DNA of 64,000 nt. It comes from Mesaphorura yosii. Its lineage: Eukaryota; Arthropoda; Collembola; Poduromorpha; Tullbergiidae. Each line of letters starts with the position of its first letter. Position 1 is the first letter of the stretch. The stretch spans positions 62,001 through 126,000 of the forward strand of contig WIXG01000183.1 in NCBI GenBank assembly GCA_009869945.1, written 5' to 3'. Below the pieces are notes generated by a model. The model did no database searches. It saw nothing but the letters and a program-made list of their open reading frames with translations, and had not been told where the DNA came from. The position numbers and the translations under genes were made by a program. Positions 49,701-61,100 of the stretch are shown one piece after another.

Positions 49701-52700
49701 TTACGAATTCCACAAAGCCGGGCAACGTGACACGTGAGTCGACCGACTTTCCCGATAATACTAAAAGCATAAGTCGCACGTGGATTTAGAAAGTGGAGAA
49801 AAAATGTGAACTGGTTTTGACCGTATATCACCGCGTCTGTGTCGCGCAGCGCAGCGCTGCTTGAAAATTCCAACAGAAGAATAAGTTAAATGGCTGCAGC
49901 AAGCAATATTACAACACCTTAAAGAGTCGTTCGTCGGAAGACGTTTATCATAGAAATTCGCAGTTCGCAGTTGAAGGGATTTTAGCCGACTGAGAGCGGA
50001 AAGTGGCGGTTTCTTACTCGCCCACCGTTTCTGTTCATCATTCCACCGAGACACCGTCTGCCGTCTGCGGTGAGATTCGTGGTGAGTTGCTCATTGCTCG
50101 CGCAGAAGAAGCGCGGTCATTTTGTTCCCCTTTACTGTAATATATTTTACGTCAACAATAGCATACTATTGCCCTTTGAGTGAGTAACTCTTCTTTAAGT
50201 TAGTTACACTTTACCAGGATGAATAGATAGACCGTCATCACGTAGCGCAGCATCTTTTCTGCTTTCTCCTCCTTGTCTTTTCACTCCTTGACCTTCACCG
50301 GCCGCCATTTACCCTCAATAATATGACATCTCGTCCTCTCACTTTTTATTGTATAATTATTTTCTGACAATGTAATAATTCACTTTCTCGTTTCCACTCT
50401 GACTCCGCGGCAACACGCAACACGTGTGCGTGGCTGCATTTACTGCATGGTGGAAGAAAGCAATGAGGTCAACTCTGAGGAAAAAAATCCGCGGGAGATC
50501 AGAAGAGATTAATTCAATTCAGTGGTCAAAATGTAGAGCGAGAACATGCGAAAATAAGGAAATTTGATGTTTGACTCCGACTAATAAAATTTTTTATGAC
50601 AATTCTACGCAATTCGATGCAAGGAAGACAAAAATTCGGTATTCAGGTCAAATTATGATCGCCCTCAGAGGTCAAATGTTAATTATGTCTCAGGGCATTG
50701 AACAAAAGCTAGTGTAAGAGGTTCTTCAACCTTTTATCGTTGGCCTAATTGAGTCTGAGTGTGTTGTCCCGAAACGGAGCCATTATTTTCTCAGCTCTTA
50801 GCTGACGTGACTGCCGTAGCTAAGGTAACAGAGAGCGAAGACTGCAGGAACAATGCGAGATGAAGAAGCGAGATTAGAAACTGTGAGTGGGCGATGGAAA
50901 GGAAAGAAAAATACAAGTTGAAAAGATGTTTGAAGACCAAAAGAAGCGAAATGGAAAGTATTGTCAAATGGCTGTGCAATTCAGTGTGGCAAATCCTTCA
51001 ACTTGATTTGCACTTCAATTGATCCTAAAGAGATTTGATATCGCAATTTTTTTGTATTTTGAATTGAGCACAGAAAGGAAGAAAAAAGAGGCATGTGGTT
51101 CCGAGTGGAGAAAGGACACATCACATAAATTTGAGCTGCTTGCTTAAGGAAAAGAAATCACTGACAAAATATGTTCAACATCAAACGTGCATATCATATT
51201 TTGGTTATCTTTTTACTTTCTCTGCGTTTTCGATCCCGCGCTCTTTCTTCCTGCTCTTTATCCCTCGCATCACATGGCATAGACAAGATCCTATTTGGGC
51301 AGAAGAGCCGGGATGAGATGAAAAGATATATTACATTGTGTATTTGTGAAACTAATCAAATCACAAACGCTCGCGCGAGCCTGATACATTTGCATGTTTG
51401 AGGTGGTTGTGGTTGCGGTTTCGAAAGCGCGAAGCCCTGTGTTGCATGTATTGCGATATATCTTCCTTTCCTTTCTTTTGAAGTATCGAAGATATGTCCA
51501 TATAATCTGATCATCTCTCCCGTGCTTACCCTGCCCTATCTCATCCACGCGCTCTCTGCATACGTTGCAGTGCAGTTGAACTGTCGTCGTGTATATTAAC
51601 AAGACGCAGCAAAACACGGCGGATCGTGTAAGCACAACAAATCCACAACTTTAAAAGTTGTCTCTCAAGTTATGACTGAAGCCGAAGCAAACCACGGCGG
51701 CTGTACATTTAGGACAAGGGAAAAAGGAGAAAAGAAATTGTAGAGTAGGCGTAGAAAGTGTTGCTGGCTCAGATTTCGCGACGTACGCGTACTCCGAGTA
51801 AAGTACTGCGGCGACGAGGAATATCAGGTTCAAGTTCCGAGCATTCTGCCTAGATTTCTGTTTTCAAAATAAAAATTCTTCGAATGGGCATTCCGAACGG
51901 TGGAGATGGTGAAATAAATGCTCCTGTGTACGCGTACACATACGCACCGCGCGGACTGGCAAGTGCGAGACGGGCGAGGAGCGGGTGAGGAAGAGATATG
52001 TGCGGGAGAAGAAAAGAATGCGGAGAAATTTATACCCGGCAGAGCCGCACAATGCTAGCGCGATGAAATATTATCATAGTTTCAGTCATACAAGACAAAA
52101 GACATCCGAAATCCCGGTTATTGGCAATGGCGAGCGAACGTGAATGAATTTAAAGCGGTTTCTCTTCCTCTTGCCCGCGTGCGCTCTTCTTCGTAAGGAA
52201 TATTTTCATACTCATTTTCTCCTGAATTTCACATTTGTGTTAGCTGAAAGACATTCATATTTATAAAGCGTGCGCGTGGAGCACACGCACCAGCGCATCC
52301 ACACGTCCGCACCAAGACGCTGGCTTCGCCGGCATGAGCACGGCAAAAGTACGCACACATTATTGCTTCCGAGTGAGTTCAAAACGAACGAAATAAAACT
52401 GATTTCACATTACATTTCACAAACGAGTGGAGTTGTGCCGGGCAGAAAATGTGGCAAATTCTTTCCAAGTCGCTGTTTTTAATCAAAGAAGTCAGTCTAG
52501 CCCCACAGATTTGTTTCTGTCCATTGTAACGGAATATTTCAACTCTCTCCACGAACGCACTTGGCGCGGGCCTGCAGTAATGGAAAAATTCTTCGCCACT
52601 CTCATCGCATTTCTGGCAAATAGCGAAACTTGTCCTTCCGCTTTATTAGTGCAGTGCACAAGTATTTTGTCAATGACATCCGCGAAAGAGCCGAACCAAT

Positions 52701-53263
52701 GGATCTTTTCTCGTCTCCGCTGTCCTGAATGTAAAGTACTAATGAAAAATAACAAGTGGTTTTCGGCTTTCGGCATGTTTGCTCAAATGCTTAACAGGCA
52801 CTTGGCTCCGCAAGACTACGGCCGTACAGACGGGCTGATGAAATTTCAGATTTCTAAACTTAAATTTGTTGACGAAGTGTGGAAATTCTGTTTTAAAAAG
52901 TTGTGAAGTGCGTGCGCACATTTTACAGCACCGTCAAGCGTGGCTATTTTTGAACACAAAAATCGACTGGCGTTCCTAAGATAACTAAGAACAAATTAAT
53001 AAGACTCACATCAACTTCAGTTCCGGGAAATTCAAACGTCTTGATAGCCGGCGACTCCTTCGGAGTGTATCTGTAGAATTCTTGATTTCCTTTGTACCAT
53101 TTAACTGTGTAGAGGGAGCCGTCCCTTCCCAAGTCGTACTTGCAGCCGAGAACCACTCTGTCGCCCACTTTCGGGTACTTTGGGATGTGTAGTCGAGTAT
53201 TGAGAGTATTGAGAGAGCCATTTCCATATTTGTCTCGACGACCTTCGCACTTCTCCAGCAAAC
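43607..53263 (-). CDS. Beat (beaten path) family Ig protein, 5'-partial gene
   Basis: Five exons on the - strand join with matching phases: 53263..53010, 48962..48830, 44298..44165, 44087..43817 and 43731..43607. They give 304 aa, lacking only the signal-peptide exon (phase 1). Ig1 has Cys at visible residues 40 and 108 and carries the family signature YTVKWYKGNQEFYRYTPKE. Ig2 has Cys at 154 and 216 (DINCTS, RLQCNATIF) with the family's RPAANLTW and TSRLGLRFQLQ. A Ser/Asn-rich linker follows. The C-terminus is hydrophobic (about 274-294) with a short basic tail, suggesting a membrane anchor. N-glycosylation sites include NATQ, NCTS, NLTW and NATI. Beat proteins act on neuronal surfaces in axon guidance and synaptic matching by binding Sidestep-family receptors; that role here is inferred. 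The subgroup (II/IV/VI-like) is undetermined. Confidence 0.9.
43817..44087 (-). CDS. Beat gene, second half of Ig2 and linker
   Basis: The exon begins after ATTTATAG and has 90 full codons. AQLIVSPTMYKERERD bridges to TSRLGLRFQLQQAHF and the closing cysteine in RLQCNATIF. A Ser/Asn-rich linker follows (NYSSSSQSTNNNN). The exon ends in phase 1 at a GTAGGA donor. The intron between this exon and the previous one is only 77 bases. Confidence 0.88.
44165..44298 (-). CDS. Beat gene, first half of Ig2
   Basis: The exon begins after TATGCAG and gives FPNSKPEITPIKSRYSVGD, then DINCTS and RPAANLTWYINSTP. It ends in phase 0 at a GTGAGC donor. The RP-A-NLTW motif is very characteristic of Beat Ig2. Confidence 0.92.
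48100..48128. repeat. 11-bp perfect hairpin in a Beat intron
   Basis: TCTCAGAACGC (48100..48110) pairs perfectly with GCGTTCTGAGA (48118..48128) across a seven-base loop. This is far cleaner than the surrounding sequence and is the first of three adjacent inverted repeats. Confidence 0.85.
48147..48158. repeat. 12-bp perfect palindrome
   Basis: ATGACATGTCAT is fully self-complementary. It is the second member of the inverted-repeat cluster and could be a dimeric transcription-factor site or part of a folded RNA. Confidence 0.8.
48169..48206. repeat. 9-bp stem with 20-base loop
   Basis: ATCTCCTCG (48169..48177) pairs with CGAGGAGAT (48198..48206). CGTG and CACG inside the loop can add a second short stem. 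It is the third member of the cluster. Confidence 0.8.
48830..48962 (-). CDS. Beat gene, second half of Ig1
   Basis: The acceptor TTTTTAG leads to LTESNATQLVLQ. The domain closes with GKYSCEVT, the second Ig cysteine. The exon ends EVLQVV plus one base before GTAAGT. The phase (0 in, 1 out) fits both neighbours, and the residues match the Beat pattern. Confidence 0.9.
48963..53009 (-). other. 4.0 kb intron of the Beat gene
   Basis: The intron runs from GTGAGT (53009) to TTTTTAG (48963). A - strand frame at 49495..48989 and a + strand frame ending at 52906 are open for over 100 codons, but neither shows a known domain. The rest is AT-rich intronic sequence with no visible structure. Confidence 0.85.
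53010..53263 (-). CDS. Beat gene, Ig1 exon
   Basis: The acceptor TTTACAG precedes 53263 and the donor GTGAGT follows 53010. The exon has 84 full codons. A charged lead (LLEKCEGRRDKYG) comes before the Ig strand VGDRVVLGCKYDL. The exon ends FPGTEVD, the usual Beat intron position in the middle of Ig1. It enters in phase 1, so the missing first exon must end one base into a codon. Confidence 0.9.
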
Positions 53264-54565
53264 CTGTAAACGGTTGATACTCAAAATGAATGAAATTACG
53301 CCTGCATTTCATGAAAGTTGCACAAAGTATATGCTGAGTTGTGACTAAACTTTTGATAAAGCCAGTTTACGTGCTTATAAATGGACTTGTACCGTAGAAA
53401 TCTGTTATTCTTATAATTAAATCTCGCAGGTAGACGCATTCTCAGGAGTTCCATTGCAACTAACTTAAAGCACAAGAAAAGTTTGCGTCCCCCACAGGCT
53501 TGGACACGAAGGTGCATCTTCCGCTGGAAGTGTTCTGGGAAGTACGTATGAATTATTTCCATTATGTTCGAAATAATGCATTGCTGGGAAAACCATCATG
53601 ATAATAATGCCCTTCCGCGGTTAGTTGCACTAAAACTAACAATTTTCCTCTCCATCCCGGACGAGGACGGACGAGAGACTCCGAGACGCAGAAATGGCGT
53701 GGCTCAAAACTGAAACTTTGCCGACGCTGTTTCGAGTCTCCAACTTTGAATATCTTGCAAGTCGCAGACAAGAATAGTTGCCCGAGTCTAAGAGCGCGAC
53801 AAATATTTATTACTTGTGCATCCGAAGGATTAGATTCAATTTGGACAAATATGTACCGAATCTGTTGGCCCGCAGCCGCCCGCCGCAGCAGAATGGAAAC
53901 AGAATGAGGACGGTCACTCTTGGAAAAGTTGTTTTTCGCTTGGCTCACGAAGAGACGAATGAGCACACATTCCAAATCACATATTCTGTTTGCGAACTGC
54001 GTGATGAAGATGAAGATGCGAAAAGCTAGAAATTGGATTGAATTGAAGAGAGTTATTTCTTTTGAATGCAGCTCAGAATCGTCAGCATCATCGACATAAT
54101 CAAAATTCTTACAAGCTGAATTGTTCACAAAAGAACATAAAAATCTATCACAATTTTTGTTTCCAAAGGCAAAGGCCCAAGTCCCTCTTGCTTGGATTAT
54201 TATTCTTGTGCAGTTACACATTCACAACTCGCAAACTTTTTTTATAGGCCAGCCTTTTCAAGTAAGTTGTATCGTGTGTAGGAAAGAAACTGCACAAAGT
54301 GCACAGAGGAAGGAAGCAGCAACAGCGTTGAAGCGCACAACAATGCGAAATACGGAAAATAAAGAAAATACTCATTTTCAGAGAAAACAATTTCACAGAA
54401 ACTCCAAAACTCTTATTTCTTCGTAAAGTACTAAATGTTGTACTTTCTCGGGTTTCACTCCCGTTGTCCGTCTCTCTTTTTGTTTATATGTGCAAGTGAA
54501 CAATCTACGCACACGATCAGCTAGCTGTTGAGCTGGTCAACTCATCAGACCAAAAACGAAGCGGT

Positions 54566-54594
54566 GCATGATTTCTACTACAAAGAAATCATGC
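54566..54594. repeat. 11-bp perfect hairpin
   Basis: GCATGATTTCT (54566..54576) pairs perfectly with AGAAATCATGC (54584..54594) across a seven-base loop. The stem and loop lengths equal those of the hairpin at 48100, but the sequence is unrelated. Confidence 0.85.
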
Positions 54595-57060
54595 TCTCTC
54601 ATGGTGAAAACCTGACTTCACCCGTCGTGCTTCCTCCTGAAGTAAGACTGCCCTCAAAGGAAAAGTTTCCTCAGAACGTAAAGATCAATTAATTTTGGTA
54701 CCGCAAGTAACTTGCGGACTTGCGATTCGTGCGTGCTGCATTTTCTTGCAGGCAACCTGTAATTACTCAATAACTTCATTCCTCCTGACGGCCAAAGGTT
54801 AAATGGTAAGAATGGGACAAGGTCAACTTTCAAGCGATGTTTTGAAATCCATAGTATTTATAAATGTGTTTATTTAACAGAAAATAATGCTTTCGATTAC
54901 TTCCCGACCCGAGACGGTGTCTTCAGGCTTTCCTTTTTTAGTTTTTAAGGCCCTGACAAAAATTCTACTGCATTCTAGCGATTTTCGAAAAAGAATTTCT
55001 TTCAGATCATCCAATAAATTTATAACAGCAGGAGACGAAAGATCCGATAAACGGATTTTAGCAGGCTTTAAATCTGCCAACCGCATTGCAAAGTTACCGC
55101 AAAATGTCCCGTTCGTTCTTCCCGGATTCTCTTCTCTCGTTCCAAAGCATTTTTATCTTATTCAAGCCATTCACACCGTTCGCTGTTCGCCTTTCTCTCT
55201 CGGAGGCTCACGGAAGCCATCAGGGAAACAACCTTCAGAAATCAAGATCAACGCCAGCGATTGTAAAAGCAAAGGGGAAGGCACAATTTCCAATTCTTCG
55301 AGGCCCCGGCGAGTGACCGCAGGAAGGAAGTGAGAATTTCAGGAAATGACTTGGACAGAGAAATGCCAAATGGAAGAGACCTTCCAATAATTGCTTCAGG
55401 TTGGCTTTACATAAATCAAGGACATCGGAGCCACCGCCTCACCAACTTCCGTCTCGTGGCTTTAATTACAACTGAAGTCTCGTCTCTTTCTTTTGCTGGA
55501 GATACGTAGTACTTGAAATCATAGCCCTCGCCAAACGACTGAGGTGAGTTTGATGATATCTCTATCAATCAGAACGAATTGTTTAATTTTTCTTTTCTAC
55601 TGAATGGAAAACGTAGAAATAGTAAAAAAAAAAAGAAACAGTGACGATTGCAAAGTGGTTGTCATTCATCAAATGGATTACGTTCCAAGTTCAGTGTTTT
55701 TCAGTCACCGAGACCTCGGAAAGTGGAATGAACAGCGTGGAGCAGAGCGGCGTGTGAAGCACTCGAAACAAAGAGTAAGAAGAGATTATTTTAAGGAAAT
55801 TGCATCGCTGAAGGAGGACGGGACGATGATGACGATCGGATGGAGATAGAAGGAGATCGGTAGTAAGATTTTTTGGACGGGAGTTTCACTTTCTCTCATT
55901 CGTCATTAATCAGTTTCTTTCTTGTGCATTTTTCTTTCTTTTCTTCGTGCCGACTGACTTACTCTTCGTGCAATGCCGCCGTGTCTCGGCTTTCCCTTGC
56001 AGGGAACTGCCGTCCTTCGGCTCCATGAGCGGATCGGAGACGTGAATATGCAGTGCGAAAGGTAAACGCCACCTCCGACTGTGTACAGATTGAATTGTTA
56101 ACGTTAACCGACAACGGTGAAAAAATCGACGAAGCGAATTCAGTTGGAGAGAGGAAAATGGAGAAATAAAAAGGACGAGACACTCTAAATGAAAGGAGAC
56201 CAAGAAAGTGGGTTGAATTCCACCTATTTTCTCATTCTGATTCCTCTGTGCAGAATTTATCTTCATTTCTCAATACAAGGCCAGCTGACGGTTGCTCTCC
56301 TCCTTCCGCTTAAGAACGCGACTTAACACGGCAGCTCCAACACGAGAACGAAACTTATCGTAATGAATGACAAAGTTTGGGCCGCGATTTGAGTGAGTGA
56401 AAGTAAAACCCCGGAGTTTCTTTCTTCGGGCTCTATTCAGAGGGTGAATGAAAGGGAACGCAAAATATGATCTTCAGAAATTCATTTAACGTTTATTTCT
56501 GGGCGGTCACAATAAATACTTGTAGAAAGGATTAAGCCATTTAAAGACACGGAATAAATCGTCCTCGTCTACACAATAAAGGGCAAGACTTGCCTCCACT
56601 TATTCAATTCCTAATGCGAGGCGTAATTTATTGCAGCGACGGCAAGACCGACTAATGCTGCTGCCTCGACGCCAGCCTCAGTGTCTTAATTGTTCGTACG
56701 TGGTCTAAACAATGTCCGACTAAGTGCAGTACAAATTATCACGCTGCCAGTCTGCCTGCTCATTGTTTTGCCCACTCCACAATTGCGGTTTTCAAAGAAC
56801 TGTACACGCGCAGCAAAATTCGCCTCCCGCCTCCGTGGAACTGAAGCTACAAAATGTCACGATCCGAACTGTGAGCGTGACGTGCAAAGTGCAAACAGAG
56901 AGCTAGACACCCCCTGGTCTTAAAATACTGAAAGTTGTCACATTTCTATCGCGATGGTGTAAAAGCATGATTTCTCTCTCTCGCAGCACCTCCTTGAACT
57001 CATTCGCACTTTTTCTTTTCATTCCTTTAGGGAGAATTCCCGCACTTGATCGTCGTTTGT

Positions 57061-57097
57061 GCTCGCGTGGCAGGCAGACAGGCAGGCAGGCGCGAGC
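57061..57097. repeat. CAGG-type repeat inside a 7-bp inverted repeat
   Basis: A short CAGG/CAGA tandem tract (about 57069..57090) is bracketed by GCTCGCG and CGCGAGC. The simple repeat would form the loop of a GC-rich stem. Confidence 0.7.
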
Positions 57098-58119
57098 TGG
57101 AGCGCCTGTTGGCCAGCCAGAGCAACGACATGAAGAAATATGAGAGAATGGGACAGCCACGCGGAGTAATAATAATAATGTACGAGAAAGAGAAGTGTCA
57201 GTTCGTATGACCAAATACATTTATTTCGTACATGATTATCTATCAATGCTGAGTGAGTGTAGATTTGTCCACCCGGTCTCAATTTCTGTGAGTAAATTTG
57301 ACGCGCGTGACAGAGAAAAATACATGCTTCAATTTAATGCCTGAAAATAGTAATTTGTGCTAGGTGAAGTTGCCGCTCCTCTTTCCTGCAGTACGCAGTT
57401 GAGATAATCGTACTCCTTCAGACCGACGTTTTCCAATCATATATCCACTCTTCTGAAATATTACAACGATATCCCAATTTAAAAATGGTCCCCTCTAAAA
57501 TTGCAGTTTCGTCGCGCAATTTTGAACTGGCTGGTCGTTTGGTAATAACAACTATAATAATTTTGCTAGAATTCAGTAATTATATCAGCAATTAAACACT
57601 ACGAAACACAGAAAGTGGCATGAATTTGTGTGCAATTGTAAAACAGTGTCGTATTCGGTACGACTAATTTTATACAAATAACTGACTCAAGTAAAACGTT
57701 ACAGGGTACAATCGACATTGAGACTCCCGAAAGAAATGAAAATGTCAGTTGCTTGGAGTGTGCAGTGGGAATTCTCGAAATAATTGCGAATAACGTTGCC
57801 TTTGCCATTACTATACGACAAAAAGGACGAGTTCAAATGCCTGCGTACTGATGAAGAGGGTTACTATACTTTACACACGCATGCATGCGTTGGAGATATT
57901 TTCACTGCTGCTTTCTTTATGCCTAAAGAGGATCGCGAGAGGAGTTGTGTGATAGTAAATGTAAACGCTGGACGCGGAACTGCACATTACTCCATAAGGG
58001 ATTAGACAGCGCTCGGGCCATCACAATCGTAGTACAATAACGGGAATAACTGACATACTGGCGTAACTAATGTGAAGAATTATAAAAGCACGCCACGCGA
58101 TTTTATGCGGAAATAATAT

Positions 58120-58147
58120 GTCCACGTTTTTCTCTGGAAACGTGGAC
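58120..58147. repeat. 10-bp perfect hairpin
   Basis: GTCCACGTTT (58120..58129) pairs with AAACGTGGAC (58138..58147) across an eight-base loop. The CACGT/ACGTG cores also resemble E-box or bHLH-PAS half sites. It lies just upstream of a strong acceptor-like sequence at 58180. Confidence 0.8.
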
Positions 58148-61100
58148 GTGTTCTTTGAGTTCTTTCTTTCCCCGGTACAGAATGAATGGGCTGCGTGAGA
58201 CAAAGTGTTTGGCCCTTACTTTCATTGCCAGTGCGTGCGTCTGTATTTATGAAGCGGCTGAAATTCGGGCAGCTCGTGTAAAATGCAAATTTGTTTTGCC
58301 GTTACATAAAGTAAACACACGCTGTAGTGCGTGGGGTATGACGAATTTACGCTTTACAGCATTATTTATTGCAAAAATCCCCGACAGCCAAGTTCATTGG
58401 GCAAGTACGGAGTTCGTTTACTTTAGTAGTCTTCCTAGAATAAACTTGCTCAAAATTCTTGCTTGCAATTCGGCTGGCGGGAATTTATGGCCATTTAAAG
58501 AGTTTATCGACTCCGTACGCGTAAACACCTTTCGCAGCGAATTGCGTTATGAACAGGTTCCTTCACCCATTAACCCACTTTACGGGACTTTACGGGAAGC
58601 TAAAAATGAATTAGCACTCAGATAAGAAAAACAGACGGACATAAATTGATTCTGTTATAAATATTGGAATAAAGTTGACAACTGACGTAATCAGAGTTAT
58701 TAGCACAGAGCATGGCATTAAAATGTGAGATCTTAGTGAAATTCTTATTTTCGCTGAGCTTTGTCTTGCTGAGTTTTTTTCGTTCATTTGTCGTGGAACT
58801 GAACTTCCCGTCAGCGTGGCATAGAAAGGTTGCGATTATGTTTAACATTTTCGTTCTCAGAGTGCTCGTTTTTACAGTCCCTGAATTTAGGGAAATGTAG
58901 GTTGCTGGTTGCGTGGAGTGTCTAGTTTTTGCTTCTTGATTCACATGGATTACGTTAGGAACCCACCGTGCTTATTCTCGTGCGTTCAGGATGTGTAGCA
59001 TTTCGACCCCACTTAAACTCGTGTAAGAAGGCTCTACACACGTTTCTCCCGTCTAAAATGATTAATTACTTTTGATCTAGCACAGAATTGAAATTCTATG
59101 AACGTAACCAACTCATCATATAAACATTTCAAAACGCCTGACTGGTATTCTTGCTCTCCTCCTCCCCTCCCATCGCAGCAGTAAACAGGCGCCTGTAACA
59201 ATAACAAGATGTTTCTTCCTTCCAGAAACTCTTCAGCAGCAGAACGATACATGGGCGGGGAACAAACGCGTGGATAACTTCGAATATCACGGGACACGCG
59301 TCGTGCATTCTGAATTTGAAATTAGATTGAACTCAATTTTGGTGGCACCGAAAGGAATTTATGAAATTACTTATCCACTGTTCACTGTTTGCTTCATATG
59401 GGTGTTTATAATTAACGTGTTGATCGTACTCCATAAACTAATTGCTACCCGCTTCTGTTCTGCACTACCAAAAGGACCTTCGGGTTTAAAAAATCAAGAG
59501 CACACTGGCTGAGCCTGCGCGAACTTTTATTTTTGAATGGGATTACGCTCGAGTAGCGTTCGTAGTGAAGAAACAAACATCTCGAGCGCTTTGATGGATC
59601 ACCCGTCGTGTCAAGATCACTGAAAGACTGACTATCTCTCACCATGAAGTCTGTTCTCCTCAGAAGTGTACACAACGAAAAAAGTTACCCCCATCCCATT
59701 CAACTTTTTAGAAAAAGAGGAACACATCCATCTGTTGGATTGTGTGGATCCAAAATGCAAAAAGTTAATTGAACTCAACTTCTTTCACTTTCTCTCGTCT
59801 GATGCTCGATGCCTGCCTGCCTACTTGCCTTCCTTTCCACGCGTCTCTGTAAACACGACGCGGAAAGGAAGCGGAGAGTCAAGTCGAACAGAAGAGACAA
59901 CTTGCTCGCACATGAATTCCTGTATTCATGCGCTCGGGTGAAGCGAACCAGCGACAAACGGAAGGAAGGAAATGTATTTCGTCTTGTAATGTTATAAAAG
60001 ACCAACCAACAACTACTGCGGGTATTAAAATACGAAAAACAAGAAAAAAGCAAGGCAGAACAGGCGGGCTAACTACTCTTGGCAATATTCTGTTCGGTCT
60101 TTCCTCTTATTTTTAAAAGCATACAACTTTATTTTAACCCAAAAACTATTATACGACTAACTTTGTCTATAAACTGATGATAACTACTCTTAAAAAGGTT
60201 TTCTGCGAAGAGGGGAAAGGAAAAGCATTTATTTCCATTTTGAAACTTATTATACGTGCACACAAATTTTGTATTGACTTTTCACATTTACTTTCTGCAC
60301 ACTTAAGTACACTGCGTAATCTACGTATTACTTTCCGACAAGTCCGAACGAAAACTTCTCTCGTCTCGCATAAAAATCCTGCTGGTCGGACTTGCCCAAA
60401 TGTTTGATGAGAACTTGACTTTTCTTCAGGATGGTGGCTGCGTTCACTCTGTCTTAAATAGTTTTCGAATTCGCAGAGAAAAGACAGGGAAATATGGCAA
60501 ATTTCCCCAAATTGGCAAATAAAAACGAAAATAAAAAGTTTTAAATTGAAAGTTTGTGGATTTTTCTCTTTTGCGGAAAGGAACGGAAAGTTTTCAATCA
60601 AAATGAATATGCCAATACGGGTTTCGTTCTGGTGTGTATTTGGGAGCCTTTCCTTTTAAATTCGTCTGTGAAAACCGGAGCCTGGGCACAGTTTCCATTA
60701 TAATTCATAACACAAGTTTTATGAAAGCAATCAGTCCGCAAGCCGTAAGTGCAGAGATAAATGTGAATGATCAATCATTCACGGAGCAATATTTTGATTA
60801 CTAATAAGTAGTAGTTGATTTCATAATAACTTAGTAACAATTTGGCTTGTCTGTTTGCTTCTTCACCTTAAATTGGAGCCGTTTCTTGAAATATATAAAA
60901 GTCCCTCCTTCATTTTGTGACCGGATCCCTTCGCCTTCGCTATTTATTGCATTTGAGCGACTGTAATCCAGAGAATTCAGCGCATTTGGCGCCGACATAC
61001 ACCAGGGCGTGAATGTGAAAGAATGAACCGAACAATGCATGGGATGACGCGAAAAGTGGAGAGTGTCATACAAAAGAGAGCGGAGTCAAGTTGCAATAAT

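Noticed and set aside
55604-55849. 81-codon + strand frame with a basic middle
   Set aside because: It includes a homopolymer A run near the start and has no family match or splice context. A chance frame is more likely.
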